Assembly: GCF_041154385.1 (NCBI RefSeq) | Contig: NZ_AP028929.1 | Span: forward strand, 372,001-436,000 | DNA length: 64,000 nt | Reading direction: 5' to 3' | Origin: Streptococcus sp. SN-1 | GTDB lineage: Bacteria > Bacillota > Bacilli > Lactobacillales > Streptococcaceae | Part shown: positions 40,351-49,268 of the stretch, in pieces | Position numbering within the stretch: the stretch's first letter is position 1 | Layout of the letters: each line of letters begins with the position of its first letter | The notes under the pieces: generated by a model | Database searches by the model: none | Told to the model about the DNA's origin: nothing | What the model saw: the letters and a program-made list of their open reading frames with translations, nothing else | Position numbers and translations under genes: made by a program

Positions 40351-41114
40351 ATATTGCAAAAATAGTCAGAGAAGCGCGTGAGCAGAGTCGCTTGACAAGC
40401 TTGGACTTTGCGACAGGCATTTTTGATGAATTTATCCAATTACACGGTGACCGTTCTTTTCGTGACGATGGTGCAGTTGTTGGTGGTATTGGCTGGCTTG
40501 GAAATCAAGCCGTAACAGTGGTTGGTATCCAAAAAGGCAAGAGTTTACAAGATAATCTAAAACGGAATTTTGGTCAACCGCATCCAGAAGGTTACCGTAA
40601 GGCCCTACGGTTGATGAAACAGGCTGAAAAATTTGGCCGTCCAGTAGTGACCTTTATCAATACAGCAGGTGCTTATCCTGGTGTCGGAGCGGAAGAACGT
40701 GGACAGGGGGAAGCTATTGCTCGCAATCTCATGGAAATGAGTGGCCTGAAAGTTCCGATTATTGCTATCATTATCGGTGAAGGTGGTTCAGGTGGGGCTC
40801 TGGCTCTAGCCGTTGCGGACCGTGTTTGGATGCTGGAAAATTCTATTTATGCTATTCTCAGTCCAGAAGGTTTTGCTTCCATTCTATGGAAGGACGGCAC
40901 TCGTGCCATGGAAGCGGCAGAACTGATGAAAATCACTTCGCATGAGCTGTTAGAAATGGACGTGGTGGATAAGGTGATTTCTGAAGCAGGACTTTCTAGT
41001 AAGGAACTGATTAAGAGTGTCAAAAAAGAACTCCAAGCTGAGCTAGCTATACTTTTACAAAAACCGTTAGAAGAGTTGTTGGAAGAACGCTATCAACGAT
41101 TTAGAAAATACTAA
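40347..41114 (+). CDS. accA: Acetyl-CoA carboxylase carboxyltransferase alpha subunit
   Basis: AccA completes the carboxyltransferase heterotetramer. The 255-residue product is the shorter Gram-positive form, with [21 protein letters not shown] near residues 29-49, [20 protein letters not shown] near 109-128 and [20 protein letters not shown] near 149-168. It is the last gene of the fatty-acid cluster, followed by a strong terminator and a BOX element. Confidence 0.97.
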   Translation: MNIAKIVREAREQSRLTSLDFATGIFDEFIQLHGDRSFRDDGAVVGGIGWLGNQAVTVVGIQKGKSLQDNLKRNFGQPHPEGYRKALRLMKQAEKFGRPVVTFINTAGAYPGVGAEERGQGEAIARNLMEMSGLKVPIIAIIIGEGGSGGALALAVADRVWMLENSIYAILSPEGFASILWKDGTRAMEAAELMKITSHELLEMDVVDKVISEAGLSSKELIKSVKKELQAELAILLQKPLEELLEERYQRFRKY

Positions 41115-41130
41115 TACCTCAGAACACATA

Positions 41131-41163
41131 AAAACTAGAACTGGCAGTCAGTTCTAGTTTTTA
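41131..41163 (+). terminator. Terminator of the fatty-acid gene cluster
   Basis: AAAAACTAGAACTG pairs with CAGTTCTAGTTTTT around a short loop, a long perfect stem with a T tail. Confidence 0.88.
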
Positions 41164-41172
41164 TGTGCTTCT

Positions 41173-41326
41173 TATACTCAATGAAAATCAAAGAGCAAAC
41201 TAGGAAACTAGCCGCAGGTTGCTTAAAACACCGTTTTGAGGTTATGGATAGAACTGACGAAGTCAGTAACACATATACGGTAAGGCGACGTTGACGCGGT
41301 TTGAATTTGATTTTCGAAGAGTATTA
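41173..41326. repeat. BOX repeat element (copy 3, longest)
   Basis: It runs from TATACTCAATGAAAATC to TTCGAAGAGTATT and includes TACGGTAAGGCGACGTTGACG, which matches the region targeted by BOX typing primers, plus a CTGACGAAGTCAG hairpin. It is longer than the other copies because it keeps the full boxA. It lies between the accA terminator and the nusB terminator. Confidence 0.9.
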
Positions 41327-41347
41327 CTCTGTGCAGAGGGGAAAGTC

Positions 41348-41378
41348 AAAAGGTGCTTGGAAAACCAAACACCTTTTT
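41348..41378 (-). terminator. Terminator of the efp-nusB unit
   Basis: AAAAGGTG-TTGG and CCAA-CACCTTTT form a stem immediately downstream of nusB. T runs on both strands make it usable in either direction. Confidence 0.75.
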
Positions 41379-41380
41379 GA

Positions 41381-41806
41381 TTATTCATTTTCTTCTGTTA
41401 CAAATTGACTAAGCAGTCCATTGATAAAACGGGCTGATTTTTGATCTGAAAAATTCTTAGCGAGTTCAATAGCTTCATTGACTGCTACCAGCTGAGGTGT
41501 ATCAAATGAAGTGATTTCAAAGATTCCTAAGCGTAGTAAGTTTTTTTCGACCAAGGTCAAGCGTTCAACTGTCCAGCCTGACTTGAGGTGCTGGTTGATT
41601 TGTTTATCCAACTCGTCTTTTTGAGCTTGAACACCAGAAACCAAGTTCAGAAGAAAGGCAGGGATTTGCACATCTGTATCTTCACGGTCATGTGTGTAGG
41701 CAAAGTGACAAGCCGTTTCCATATCTGTACCGAATTCAAGGCTCATAAGAGCTTGAAAAGCGCATTTACGAAGTTCGCGTCTAGATTCTAATAATGGACT
41801 AGTCAT
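41381..41806 (-). CDS. nusB: Transcription antitermination protein NusB
   Basis: NusB binds boxA RNA with S10 and supports rRNA transcription antitermination. The 141-residue all-helical product begins [20 protein letters not shown], matching the family's arginine-rich N-terminus, and contains [21 protein letters not shown] near residues 108-128, the conserved C-terminal block. It overlaps the Asp23-family gene upstream by 8 nt, so the two are translated together. Confidence 0.95.
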   Translation of the reverse strand: MTSPLLESRRELRKCAFQALMSLEFGTDMETACHFAYTHDREDTDVQIPAFLLNLVSGVQAQKDELDKQINQHLKSGWTVERLTLVEKNLLRLGIFEITSFDTPQLVAVNEAIELAKNFSDQKSARFINGLLSQFVTEENE

Positions 41807-42188
41807 TGAGGAAGTCCTCGTTAAATAGATCTTTCAACTCAGGTTTTGGTGTTTTGTCTGGAACGATTCCTGCAACATGGATGTTAACAGCAGCAAGTTC
41901 CACATCAGCCATATCACGGACAGCATCTTTGACTGCTTTTTGAATAGTAAGAGCAACTTTTGGTACCTTCACACCGTACTCAAGATAGAGATAGATGTCA
42001 GCAGTTAGTTCTTCGTTGCTTTCTTTTAAGTAGACGCCACGACCAAGAGAGAGTTTTGATAGGGTATCAGATACGGATTTATTTGAAAATGAATGGACAC
42101 CATCAACTTTAGCAGTTGCGATGGCAATGATTTTTTCAAGTACACGTGGAGCGATAACGATTTCGCCAAATTGTTCTTCAGTTCCCAT
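41799..42188 (-). CDS. Asp23/Gls24 family protein (YqhY-like)
   Basis: The 129-residue product belongs to the Asp23/Gls24 family: small alkaline-shock-type proteins associated with envelope and acetyl-CoA carboxylase homeostasis in Bacillus (YqhY). It starts [23 protein letters not shown] and has the typical [21 protein letters not shown] segment. The neighbours efp and nusB are usual; the acc genes lie just across the BOX element on the other strand, which is suggestive of but not evidence for a functional link. Confidence 0.88.
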   Translation of the reverse strand: MGTEEQFGEIVIAPRVLEKIIAIATAKVDGVHSFSNKSVSDTLSKLSLGRGVYLKESNEELTADIYLYLEYGVKVPKVALTIQKAVKDAVRDMADVELAAVNIHVAGIVPDKTPKPELKDLFNEDFLND

Positions 42189-42209
42189 AGAATGACCTCT
42201 TTCTAGAGA

Positions 42210-42770
42210 TTAGGCACGAGAAACGTAAGTTCCTTCTGCAGTGTTGATGATCAATTTTTGTCCAGCTTCGATGAAGTCAGGAACGTTGACAACAAGTCCA
42301 GTTTCCATAGTTGCTGGTTTACCAGAACCTGTAACAGTAGCACCCTTGATAGATGGTTGTGTTTCAGCAACTGTCAATTCAACAGTAGTTGGTACAGTTA
42401 CACCGATTACTTCAGTTCCGTAGAATTGGATTTTCACATCAGAGTTTTCAAGGATGTAAAGCAATTCATTTTCAACGTTCACGACTGGGATTTCGTATTG
42501 GTCGTAAGTTTCAGTGTTCATGAAGTAGGCAGTTTCATCCATTTTGTACAAGTATTGAGCTGGAACAGTTTCGATAATAGCTTGTTCGAATTTTTCTTCT
42601 GGACGGTAGCTTGTATCAAATGTAGAACCAGTACGGACATCACGCAATTTCATACGCATGATTGTGTTCCCTTTACCTGGTTTGTGGTGGCTAGCTTCCA
42701 AAACGCGGATCAATTTTCCGTCTGCAGTTTCAAATGTCATACCAGCTTTCAATTTGCTTGCTTCAATCAT
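42210..42770 (-). CDS. efp: Elongation factor P
   Basis: EF-P relieves ribosome stalling at consecutive prolines. The 186-residue product has three beta-barrel domains; the loop tip is HHKPGKGNT with Lys33 in the position that other bacteria modify. No modification enzyme (EpmA, EarP or YmfI-type) is encoded nearby. It lies upstream of the Asp23-family gene and nusB on the minus strand, with an extended -10 promoter. Codon use is highly biased, as for abundant translation factors. Confidence 0.96.
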   Translation of the reverse strand: MIEASKLKAGMTFETADGKLIRVLEASHHKPGKGNTIMRMKLRDVRTGSTFDTSYRPEEKFEQAIIETVPAQYLYKMDETAYFMNTETYDQYEIPVVNVENELLYILENSDVKIQFYGTEVIGVTVPTTVELTVAETQPSIKGATVTGSGKPATMETGLVVNVPDFIEAGQKLIINTAEGTYVSRA

Positions 42771-42804
42771 GTTTTTACCTCTTTAATAAATATTATTACT
42801 CTTC

Positions 42805-42813
42805 ATTTTACCA
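42805..42813 (-). promoter_or_regulatory. Extended -10 promoter of efp
   Basis: The minus strand reads TGgTAAAAT about 35 nt before the efp start codon. Confidence 0.5.
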
Positions 42814-42864
42814 TAAAATCTTCTGGAAATAAAGCCAAAATAGTTATTGGGAGATAGTAGGAGA

Positions 42865-42895
42865 GAAAAAACCAACCTCAGGGCTGGTTTCTTTT
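42865..42895 (-). terminator. Terminator of gatCAB
   Basis: On the minus strand AAACCAGCC and GGTTGGTTT pair and are followed by T6. It separates gatB from the efp promoter. Confidence 0.75.
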
Positions 42896-42900
42896 ACATA

Positions 42901-44343
42901 TTAATCTTCTTTCAACTTCGCCAATTCTTGGGCAAGGAGTTTAAGGGCGACTTGTGGGTTGGCTTGGCCTTTGGTTGCTTTCATAAGGAAGCCTGTAAAG
43001 GCCTTATCTGCGTTACGTTTACCTGACTTGAAGTCGGCAACAGCCGCTTCGTTATCATCAAAGACTTGGTGGATGATTGGAATCAGAATATCTGGATCTG
43101 AGATTTGGACCATACCTGCTTTTTCAACATATTCACGCGCTCCACCGCCATTTTTAGCCAGGTGGACAAAGACTTTCTTGGCAATCTTAGAAGAGATAGT
43201 ACCGTCTTCGATGATGGCGATCATTTCAACCAAGTTTTCTGGTGTCAATTCGATTTGTTCCAGTGTCTTACCTTCAGCGTTCAAGAATTGAGCGACTTCG
43301 CCTTGGAGCCAGTTAGAAACTTGTTTGGCATCGCCACCGAGGGCAACAGCTTTTTCAAAGAAGTCAGAAGTGACTTTGTTTGCAGTCAACTGACTAGCAT
43401 CGTAGTCTGACAAGCCAAGGTCAGATACATAACGCGCACGGCGTTCTTTTGGAAACTCTGGCAACTCTGTCCGCATTTCCTCAATCCACTCGTCTGAGAT
43501 TTCAAAGAGTGGTAGGTCTGGTTCTGGGAAGTAGCGGTAGTCTGCAGCCCCTTCCTTGACACGCATGAGGATGGTTGCCTTATTTGCCTCATCATAACGA
43601 CGAGTTTCTTGGCGGATTTGACCACCTGAGCGAAGGATTTCAGCCTGGCGTTGGACTTCGTATTCAAGACCTTTGCGAACGTTTGAGAAGGAGTTGAGGT
43701 TCTTCAACTCAGTCTTGGTACCGAATTTTTCTTGACCATACGGACGAAGGGAGATGTTGGCATCCACACGCATAGAACCTTCTTCCATCTTAACGTCAGA
43801 AATACCAGCGTACTGGATAACTTCCTTGAGGGCTGTTAGGTAAGCGTAGGCTTCTTCAGGAGAACGCATGTCAGCTTCAGATACAATCTCAATCAATGGC
43901 ACCCCTTGGCGGTTGAGGTCAACATAAGAGTAGCCATCTGTACCGTGGGTGTTTTTACCAGCGTCTTCTTCTAGGTGGGCACGTTCGATACCGATTTTCT
44001 TAGTCGTACCATCTTCTAGTTCCACTTCAATCCAGCCGTTATAACCGATTGGCTCATCAAACTGAGAAATTTGGTAGGCTTTGGGATTATCAGGATAGAA
44101 GTAGTTCTTGCGGTCAAAGTGCATCTTTTTGTGGATGTCCATGTTGAGGGCAAGAGCAGCCTTGATACCGGCATCAACAACACCTTTATTGAGAACTGGT
44201 AGAACTCCTGGGAAAGACCAGTCAATCACGTTGGTGTTGGCATTTTGGTCATTTCCAAAGTGGGCAGAAGTAGGTGAGAAGATTTTTGAATTGGTGTTGA
44301 GCTCTACGTGGACTTCAAGTCCAATGACTGTTTCAAAGTTCAT
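42901..44343 (-). CDS. gatB: Asp-tRNA(Asn)/Glu-tRNA(Gln) amidotransferase subunit B
   Basis: GatB is the tRNA-binding and kinase subunit of GatCAB, which converts mischarged Glu-tRNA(Gln) to Gln-tRNA(Gln). The 480-residue product starts [20 protein letters not shown], has [24 protein letters not shown] near residues 142-165 and a C-terminal YqeY-like helical tail. It overlaps gatA by 1 nt. No glnS is visible in the window, consistent with the indirect Gln-tRNA pathway of streptococci. Confidence 0.97.
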   Translation of the reverse strand: MNFETVIGLEVHVELNTNSKIFSPTSAHFGNDQNANTNVIDWSFPGVLPVLNKGVVDAGIKAALALNMDIHKKMHFDRKNYFYPDNPKAYQISQFDEPIGYNGWIEVELEDGTTKKIGIERAHLEEDAGKNTHGTDGYSYVDLNRQGVPLIEIVSEADMRSPEEAYAYLTALKEVIQYAGISDVKMEEGSMRVDANISLRPYGQEKFGTKTELKNLNSFSNVRKGLEYEVQRQAEILRSGGQIRQETRRYDEANKATILMRVKEGAADYRYFPEPDLPLFEISDEWIEEMRTELPEFPKERRARYVSDLGLSDYDASQLTANKVTSDFFEKAVALGGDAKQVSNWLQGEVAQFLNAEGKTLEQIELTPENLVEMIAIIEDGTISSKIAKKVFVHLAKNGGGAREYVEKAGMVQISDPDILIPIIHQVFDDNEAAVADFKSGKRNADKAFTGFLMKATKGQANPQVALKLLAQELAKLKED

Positions 44344-45809
44344 TAGTTGTCACCTCCAAAAATCACGGGTTGTTGTTTGTGGTAGTCTGTTGTTGCTTCA
44401 AAAACAGCAGCAGCTTGGTAAATGGTTTCCTCAGAATACTTAGGACCAATCAATTGGAGACCAACAGGCAGACCTTGAGAGAATCCAGCAGGAATCGAAA
44501 TTCCTGGGAGACCTGCCAAGTTGACTGGTATGGTCAAAAGGTCAGCCAAGTACATGGCAACTGGGTCGTGGTTGAGAGAATCCAAGTCATAGGCAACACT
44601 TGGTGCAGTTGGGCCCAAAATCAAGTCGTAATCCGCGAAGACTTTTTCGAAATCTTGGATGATGAGGGTACGAACCTGACCAGCTTTCTTGTAGTAGGCA
44701 TCGTAGTAACCTGATGAAAGGCTGAAAGTACCTAGCATGATACGACGTTTCACTTCTTCACCAAAACCTTGGCTACGGCTATTTACGTAGATTTCATCAA
44801 GGTTGCTTGCATCTTCTGCGCGGTAGCCGTAACGGATACCATCAAAACGTTGCAAGTTTGATGAAGCCTCAGATGAAGCGATGATGTAGTAAACGGCAAC
44901 ACCGTATTTTGAGTGAGGAAGGCTGACTTCTTCAACGATAGCACCCAGTTTTTCAAAGTGTTTGGCTGCATTCAGAATAGTTTCCTTAACCTCTGGGTCA
45001 ATCCCTTCACCGAGATATTCTTTAGGCAAAGCAATTTTCATGCCCTTGATGTCTTGGCCGATTTTTGAAGTAAAGTCGGCAATGCGGACAGGGGCAGAAG
45101 TAGAATCTTTGACATCTTCGCTGGCAATAGCGTTGAGCAAGAGGGCGTTTTCCTTAACAGTAGGAGCAAAAGGTCCAATCTGGTCTAATGAGCTACCGAA
45201 GGCAATGAGACCGAAACGAGAAACCGTTCCGTAGGTTGGTTTGAGACCAACGATCCCGTTGAAGGCAGCAGGTTGGCGGATAGAGCCACCAGTATCAGAA
45301 CCAAGTGACAAGCGAACTTGTCCTGAAGCTACAGCTGCGGCCGAACCACTTGATGATCCACCAGGAACCTTGCTGTGGTCCCAAGCATTTTTAGTGGCAC
45401 CATAGTGTGAAGTCTCACCTGATCCACCCATAGCAAATTCGTCCATGTTGGTTTTCCCAACAACGATCATGCCCTTGGCTTTTGCATTGGCAACAGCTGT
45501 TGCATCAAAGATAGGCTCATAGTTGTAGAGCATTTTTGAGGCAGCAGTTGTGAGGATGCCGTCTGTAGAGATGTTATCCTTAACAGCAAGTGGAATTCCT
45601 GAAAGGACATTGTCAGCATCGATTCCAGCTTCATCAATGGCTTTAGCTTGAGTAAGAGCCTGGTCTTCAGCTATGGTGACGAAAGCGTTGATAGCTGTCT
45701 CGCGAGACTTGATATCTTCAAGTGTTGCTTGGGTTAATTCTGTTGCAGAAATTTCCTTAGAAACAAGGAGATTGTGCAAGTCTTCAATTGTTTTATTGTT
45801 GAAAGTCAT
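44343..45809 (-). CDS. gatA: Asp-tRNA(Asn)/Glu-tRNA(Gln) amidotransferase subunit A
   Basis: GatA is the glutaminase subunit that frees ammonia for transamidation. The 488-residue amidase-signature protein contains the Ser-cisSer-Lys triad: Lys77 in [12 protein letters not shown], then [14 protein letters not shown] and the nucleophile region [15 protein letters not shown]. It sits between gatC and gatB with 1-nt overlaps, so translation is coupled and subunits are made in equal amounts. Confidence 0.97.
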   Translation of the reverse strand: MTFNNKTIEDLHNLLVSKEISATELTQATLEDIKSRETAINAFVTIAEDQALTQAKAIDEAGIDADNVLSGIPLAVKDNISTDGILTTAASKMLYNYEPIFDATAVANAKAKGMIVVGKTNMDEFAMGGSGETSHYGATKNAWDHSKVPGGSSSGSAAAVASGQVRLSLGSDTGGSIRQPAAFNGIVGLKPTYGTVSRFGLIAFGSSLDQIGPFAPTVKENALLLNAIASEDVKDSTSAPVRIADFTSKIGQDIKGMKIALPKEYLGEGIDPEVKETILNAAKHFEKLGAIVEEVSLPHSKYGVAVYYIIASSEASSNLQRFDGIRYGYRAEDASNLDEIYVNSRSQGFGEEVKRRIMLGTFSLSSGYYDAYYKKAGQVRTLIIQDFEKVFADYDLILGPTAPSVAYDLDSLNHDPVAMYLADLLTIPVNLAGLPGISIPAGFSQGLPVGLQLIGPKYSEETIYQAAAVFEATTDYHKQQPVIFGGDN

Positions 45810-46111
45810 TAGGCATCTCCTCCATCGTCTAGGATAGCTGGTACCTTGATATAGTAGTTGTCTTTTTCAGGTACGTTTTTAAACAAGCGATCACGGTCTG
45901 TTCCTTCTTCGGCCACATCAGGGCGGAGTAGAGTTTTGCGGTCAGCCATGGTCGTAGTAGGTACGACACCAGTTGTGTCGACTTCGCCCAGCAATTCAAC
46001 CATGTCAACAATTTTAGACAAGGTAGTCGCAAAGGCAGCAGTTTCTTCTTCGGAGAATCTTAATTTTGAAAGATTGGCAACGTGTGTTACCTCTTCTTGC
46101 GTAATTTTCAT
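45809..46111 (-). CDS. gatC: Asp-tRNA(Asn)/Glu-tRNA(Gln) amidotransferase subunit C
   Basis: GatC is the small subunit that stabilises GatA and bridges it to GatB. The 100-residue product starts [19 protein letters not shown], the usual family opening, and has the short [20 protein letters not shown] segment near the C-terminus. The start at 46111 has AAGGATG upstream; an in-frame ATG five codons earlier overlaps that ribosome-binding site. It is the first gene of gatCAB. Confidence 0.95.
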   Translation of the reverse strand: MKITQEEVTHVANLSKLRFSEEETAAFATTLSKIVDMVELLGEVDTTGVVPTTTMADRKTLLRPDVAEEGTDRDRLFKNVPEKDNYYIKVPAILDDGGDA

Positions 46112-46151
46112 CTTGCATCCTTTCATGAAATGATGATTTTTAGTCTGTTCT

Positions 46152-46160
46152 ATTTTACCA
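46152..46160 (-). promoter_or_regulatory. Extended -10 promoter of gatCAB
   Basis: The minus strand reads TGgTAAAAT about 40 nt before the gatC start codon, the same form as the efp promoter. Confidence 0.5.
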
Positions 46161-46269
46161 TATTTTCCTATAAATAAGGGAGGGAAAGGTGAAAAAAGAC
46201 AGGTAGAGGATGGAGAACGGGTTTTAATGATGATTTGTTTGAAAAGAGGATATCAGAGGAGAAATTATA

Positions 46270-46278
46270 TGGTACAAT
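46270..46278 (+). promoter_or_regulatory. Extended -10 promoter of a putative toxin mRNA
   Basis: TGgTACAAT; the RNA would start near 46285 and read towards the bidirectional terminator at 46580. It lacks a good -35 box. Confidence 0.5.
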
Positions 46279-46354
46279 AGTTTGATAGAGAAGTGAAGAC
46301 GGTGGTTACGAAATCGAAAGGATGGTGATGCTTATGTGCAGATCCTGTAAAATC

Positions 46355-46462
46355 TTATACTCAATGAAAATCAAAGAGTAAACTAGGAAGCTAGCCGCAG
46401 ACTGTACTTGAGTACGGCAAGGCGAAGCTGACGTAGTTTGAATTTGATTTTCGAAGAGTATT
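46355..46462. repeat. BOX repeat element (copy 4), inside the toxin leader
   Basis: It runs from TATACTCAATGAAAATC to TTCGAAGAGTATT with GTACGGCAAGGCGAAGC inside, so it is a shorter BOX than copy 3. It interrupts the segment between the leader and the small peptide ORF of the putative type I toxin mRNA, and it also ends a leader ORF that starts at 46322. Confidence 0.88.
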
Positions 46463-46484
46463 TAGTAGAAAGTAGTAACCAGAT

Positions 46485-46589
46485 TTGCCCCCCCTTTTTG
46501 AGGCTTTGACACTCATGTTTGTAGCTGGTAACTTTGTTATCACGCTCCTGAAGTTCATCCTTGAATTGGTAAAAGAGACAAAAAAATAG
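46485..46589 (+). CDS. Small hydrophobic peptide, putative type I toxin
   Basis: From a possible TTG start this reads 34 residues (FEALTLMFVAGNFVITLL in the core, then a basic KETKK tail); an ATG at 46515 behind GAGG would give 24 residues. One transmembrane helix and a lysine tail match the style of holin-like or Fst-like toxins, and the FEALTLM block recalls the holin-like toxin family, but I cannot run a profile. The stop codon lies in the 5' arm of the terminator hairpin, as in known type I loci. A run of seven C residues (46488-46494) sits just after the TTG. Confidence 0.45.
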   Translation: MPPLFEALTLMFVAGNFVITLLKFILELVKETKK

Positions 46590-46625
46590 CCGTCCTAACT
46601 TTGGCGAGTTAACGAGCTATTTTTT
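46580..46625. terminator. Bidirectional terminator of the putative toxin-antitoxin RNAs
   Basis: AAAAAAATAGC-CGT-TAACT and AGTTA-ACG-GCTATTTTTT form a long stem with A/T tails on both strands, suitable for ending convergent transcripts. Confidence 0.8.
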
Positions 46626-46665
46626 AGTTATGTAATTACAGCCACCGTCTTAAACGGCTCTGTGG

Positions 46666-46690
46666 GGTGTTGTTGACGCAACACCTTTTT
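46666..46690 (+). terminator. Hairpin with T5 tail
   Basis: GGTGTTG and CAACACC pair and are followed by TTTTT on the plus strand. Read on the minus strand, the same hairpin would cap the 5' end of the putative antitoxin RNA. Confidence 0.6.
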
Positions 46691-46698
46691 CTATATTC

Positions 46699-46726
46699 AT
46701 TGTAACATTTATTTTAAAAATTGCAA
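46699..46726 (-). promoter_or_regulatory. Promoter of the putative antitoxin RNA
   Basis: On the minus strand TTGCAA and extended TGtTACAAT are separated by 16 nt. It is a stronger promoter match than the toxin-side promoter, as expected for an antitoxin. Confidence 0.6.
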
Positions 46727-46769
46727 GGGGAATTGTTCTACTTTAACAGTGTATAACATAAAATAGAAA

Positions 46770-46798
46770 TTGAAAAAAATGCTAAAATCCGATATAAT
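46770..46798 (+). promoter_or_regulatory. Promoter of prfC
   Basis: TTGAAA (46770-46775) and TATAAT (46793-46798) are separated by 17 nt, about 90 nt before the prfC start. Confidence 0.75.
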
Positions 46799-46887
46799 GG
46801 AGTGTTGAAAGGAATGGTAAAATCCAATGTAGAAATCATTCTTAGCTATTGAAACAAGAAAAATAGAGAATCAAAGAAAGAGAACTT

Positions 46888-48432
46888 ATGAATATTCAAG
46901 AAGAAATTAAGAAACGTCGTACTTTTGCCATTATCTCTCACCCAGACGCGGGGAAAACAACCATTACTGAGCAGTTGCTCTACTTTGGGGGTGAGATTCG
47001 TGAGGCTGGTACTGTAAAAGGGAAAAAAACAGGGACTTTTGCCAAGTCTGACTGGATGGATATCGAGAAGCAACGTGGGATTTCGGTGACCTCATCTGTT
47101 ATGCAGTTTGACTACGATGGCAAGCGCGTGAATATCCTAGACACACCAGGGCACGAGGATTTCTCAGAAGATACCTATCGTACCTTGATGGCGGTGGATG
47201 CTGCGGTCATGGTGGTGGACTCTGCTAAGGGTATCGAGGCTCAGACTAAGAAATTATTTGAGGTTGTGAAACATCGTGGGATTCCAGTCTTTACCTTTAT
47301 GAACAAGCTAGACCGTGACGGTCGTGAGCCACTAGACCTCTTGCAAGAGTTGGAAGAAGTCTTGGGCATTGCTAGCTACCCTATGAACTGGCCAATCGGG
47401 ATGGGGAAAGCCTTTGAAGGGTTATATGACCTCTATAACCAACGCTTGGAGCTCTATAAAGGGGATGAGCGTTTTGCCAGTTTAGAAGATGGGGACAAGC
47501 TTTTTGGTAGCAATCCTTTCTACGAGCAAGTCAAGGATGACATTGAGCTTTTAAATGAAGCTGGGAATGAATTTTCAGAGGAAGCTATTCTTGCTGGAGA
47601 ATTGACACCTGTCTTCTTCGGTTCGGCTTTGACAAACTTTGGTGTGCAGACCTTCCTTGAGACTTTCCTTAAGTTTGCTCCAGAACCTCATGGACACAAG
47701 AAAACAGATGGAGAAATTGTGGATCCTTATGACAAGGATTTCTCAGGATTTGTCTTTAAAATCCAAGCCAACATGGATCCTCGTCACCGTGACCGTATTG
47801 CTTTTGTCCGTATCGTGTCAGGTGAATTTGAGCGTGGTATGAGTGTCAACCTACCTCGTACTGGTAAGGGTGCCAAGCTGTCCAATGTTACACAGTTTAT
47901 GGCTGAAAGTCGTGAGAATGTGACCAATGCCGTGGCAGGTGATATTATCGGTGTTTACGATACAGGTACTTATCAGGTTGGGGATACCTTGACAGTTGGG
48001 AAAAATAAATTTGAATTTGAACCCCTACCAACCTTTACCCCTGAAATTTTCATGAAAGTTTCTGCTAAGAATGTTATGAAGCAAAAATCCTTCCACAAGG
48101 GTATTGAGCAACTGGTGCAAGAAGGAGCCGTTCAGCTTTATAAGAATTACCAAACAGGTGAGTACATGCTAGGGGCTGTGGGGCAACTCCAGTTTGAAGT
48201 CTTTAAACACCGTATGGAAGGCGAGTACAATGCTGAAGTGGTTATGAGCCCAATGGGGAAAAAGACTGTTCGTTGGATCAAGCCTGAGGACTTGGATGAA
48301 CGGATGTCATCAAGCCGCAATATCTTAGCAAAAGACCGTTTTGACCAACCAGTATTCCTCTTTGAAAATGACTTTGCCCTTCGCTGGTTTGCAGATAAGT
48401 ATCCAGACGTAGAGTTAGAGGAGAAGATGTAG
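46888..48432 (+). CDS. prfC: Peptide chain release factor 3
   Basis: RF3 is a translational GTPase that recycles RF1/RF2 after termination. The 514-residue product has the P-loop [15 protein letters not shown] near residues 18-32, the [12 protein letters not shown] switch I region, the [14 protein letters not shown] switch II motif and NKLDRD for guanine specificity. It has no terminator with a clear T run; downstream lie palindromic repeats. It is the last housekeeping gene before the adhesin region. Confidence 0.97.
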   Translation: MNIQEEIKKRRTFAIISHPDAGKTTITEQLLYFGGEIREAGTVKGKKTGTFAKSDWMDIEKQRGISVTSSVMQFDYDGKRVNILDTPGHEDFSEDTYRTLMAVDAAVMVVDSAKGIEAQTKKLFEVVKHRGIPVFTFMNKLDRDGREPLDLLQELEEVLGIASYPMNWPIGMGKAFEGLYDLYNQRLELYKGDERFASLEDGDKLFGSNPFYEQVKDDIELLNEAGNEFSEEAILAGELTPVFFGSALTNFGVQTFLETFLKFAPEPHGHKKTDGEIVDPYDKDFSGFVFKIQANMDPRHRDRIAFVRIVSGEFERGMSVNLPRTGKGAKLSNVTQFMAESRENVTNAVAGDIIGVYDTGTYQVGDTLTVGKNKFEFEPLPTFTPEIFMKVSAKNVMKQKSFHKGIEQLVQEGAVQLYKNYQTGEYMLGAVGQLQFEVFKHRMEGEYNAEVVMSPMGKKTVRWIKPEDLDERMSSSRNILAKDRFDQPVFLFENDFALRWFADKYPDVELEEKM

Positions 48433-48760
48433 ATCGCCAAAGTTACTTGATTGTGTAACAATCTAAGTAACTAACGCCAAGTTTCTATGGAACTTGGCTA
48501 GGCGCTCCACTAGTAAAGTTTTACGAATAATATCGATTCGTAAAACTTTACGTCGTAACGGGTAGTGAGTGGTCTAGCTAACTACTTTACTAACTACGTT
48601 TGGCAAATAGAATCGATTTGCCAAACTCCGTGTCGTGGTGTAAAAATCGGTTTACCTAAACGCCTCACTAGGCAAAGCCCACGAATGGTATCGATTCGTA
48701 AAACTCAGCGTCGTAATCTAACAATCGCTAACCTTTATGTTGGTTGATCTAAATATTCTA
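48433..48760. repeat. Degenerate array of palindromic repeats
   Basis: A run of imperfect palindromes fills the space after prfC: AGTTACTTGATTG/CAATC-AAGTAACT (48443), GCCAAGTT/AACTTGGC (48478), then three related units with ATCGAT in the loop. Unit 1 has a 15-bp stem (48513-48527 with 48537-48551), unit 2 an 11-bp stem (48598-48608 with 48616-48626), unit 3 is degenerate (48674-48705). All three are followed by a GTCGT sequence. Spacing is about 80-85 bp. I do not recognise the family; it is not BOX, and I see no coding capacity. Confidence 0.65.
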
Positions 48761-49183
48761 ATAAGAGAAGTCCAGGAATGCTATATTCATGGGCTTTTTC
48801 CTTATGGTATTGTGGGCTTTTTTGTAAGAGTTAGTAGGTCGAGCTATTTGCATTACTAAAGTGCACCTTTTTTCTTGCCAGCTTGCTCAAGAAATATCGT
48901 AGTTAAACTATATACTTTGAAATTTACTATCTTTTAATCATAATGAAAACAGCGAAGAGTTCCTTGGATAATATATATGTCTATCCAAAGGAAAATGATG
49001 CTCTTTTTAATTTTGGATAAGTATGACGTATTCATCGGCAAAAATAATGGATTTCTCTTTTTTATAGCCTAGTCAATGAGGGATTCGGTTGTCTATTATA
49101 TTAACTTTATTTCTCAATGAGACCTCCATGCAAAATCAAACAGAAAATGCTTTTTTTTTTTAGCAAATATACTAAAAAATAAG
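48761..49183. other. AT-rich gap before the first adhesin gene
   Basis: No gene or clear RNA is visible. It holds two near-repeats around GGGCTTTTT (48788, 48827) and a run of eleven T residues near 49151. A minus-strand reading near 49060-48970 vaguely resembles a broken transposase, but stops interrupt it. Confidence 0.4.
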
Positions 49184-49212
49184 TTGACTTAACATAATGA
49201 TTTGTGTATAAT
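49184..49212 (+). promoter_or_regulatory. Promoter of the first serine-rich repeat adhesin gene
   Basis: TTGACT (49184-49189) and TATAAT (49207-49212) are 17 nt apart. A GGAGG ribosome-binding site at 49253 follows. Confidence 0.75.
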
Positions 49213-49268
49213 AGAAAACGATTGCATTAAACTAGCTACTGTAGCACTTTTTGGAGGAAAAAAAATAA

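Larger units (their letters stand above)
46285..46627 (+). ncRNA. Putative type I toxin mRNA (par RNA I-like)
   Basis: The predicted transcript begins with a leader carrying AAGACGGTGG (46296-46305), crosses a BOX element (46355-46462), encodes a small hydrophobic peptide and stops at a bidirectional hairpin. Without the BOX it would be about 235 nt, close to RNA I of the E. faecalis par locus as I remember it. It shares the 10-nt motif and the terminator with a convergent RNA on the minus strand. The layout is seen in the sequence; the toxin-antitoxin role is inference. Confidence 0.5.
46580..46693 (-). ncRNA. Putative antitoxin RNA (par RNA II-like)
   Basis: A minus-strand promoter at 46699-46726 would start an RNA near 46693 that ends at the shared terminator, about 115 nt. 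It would open with a stable hairpin (GGTGTTG/CAACACC), then carry AAGACGGTGG in the loop region of a second stem, and end with the terminator complementary to the toxin mRNA 3' end. This is the arrangement of par-type antitoxin RNAs; expression is unproven. Confidence 0.5.

Noticed and set aside
42258..42857. 199-codon plus-strand frame opposite efp
   Set aside because: It is a shadow of the highly biased codons of efp; its Phe/Cys/Ser-rich translation and lack of a ribosome-binding site argue against a gene.
48949..49080. Transposase remnant on the minus strand before the first adhesin
   Set aside because: A short stretch (KSIIFADEY-like) resembles a transposase core, but stops follow quickly and no inverted repeats or second fragment are visible.
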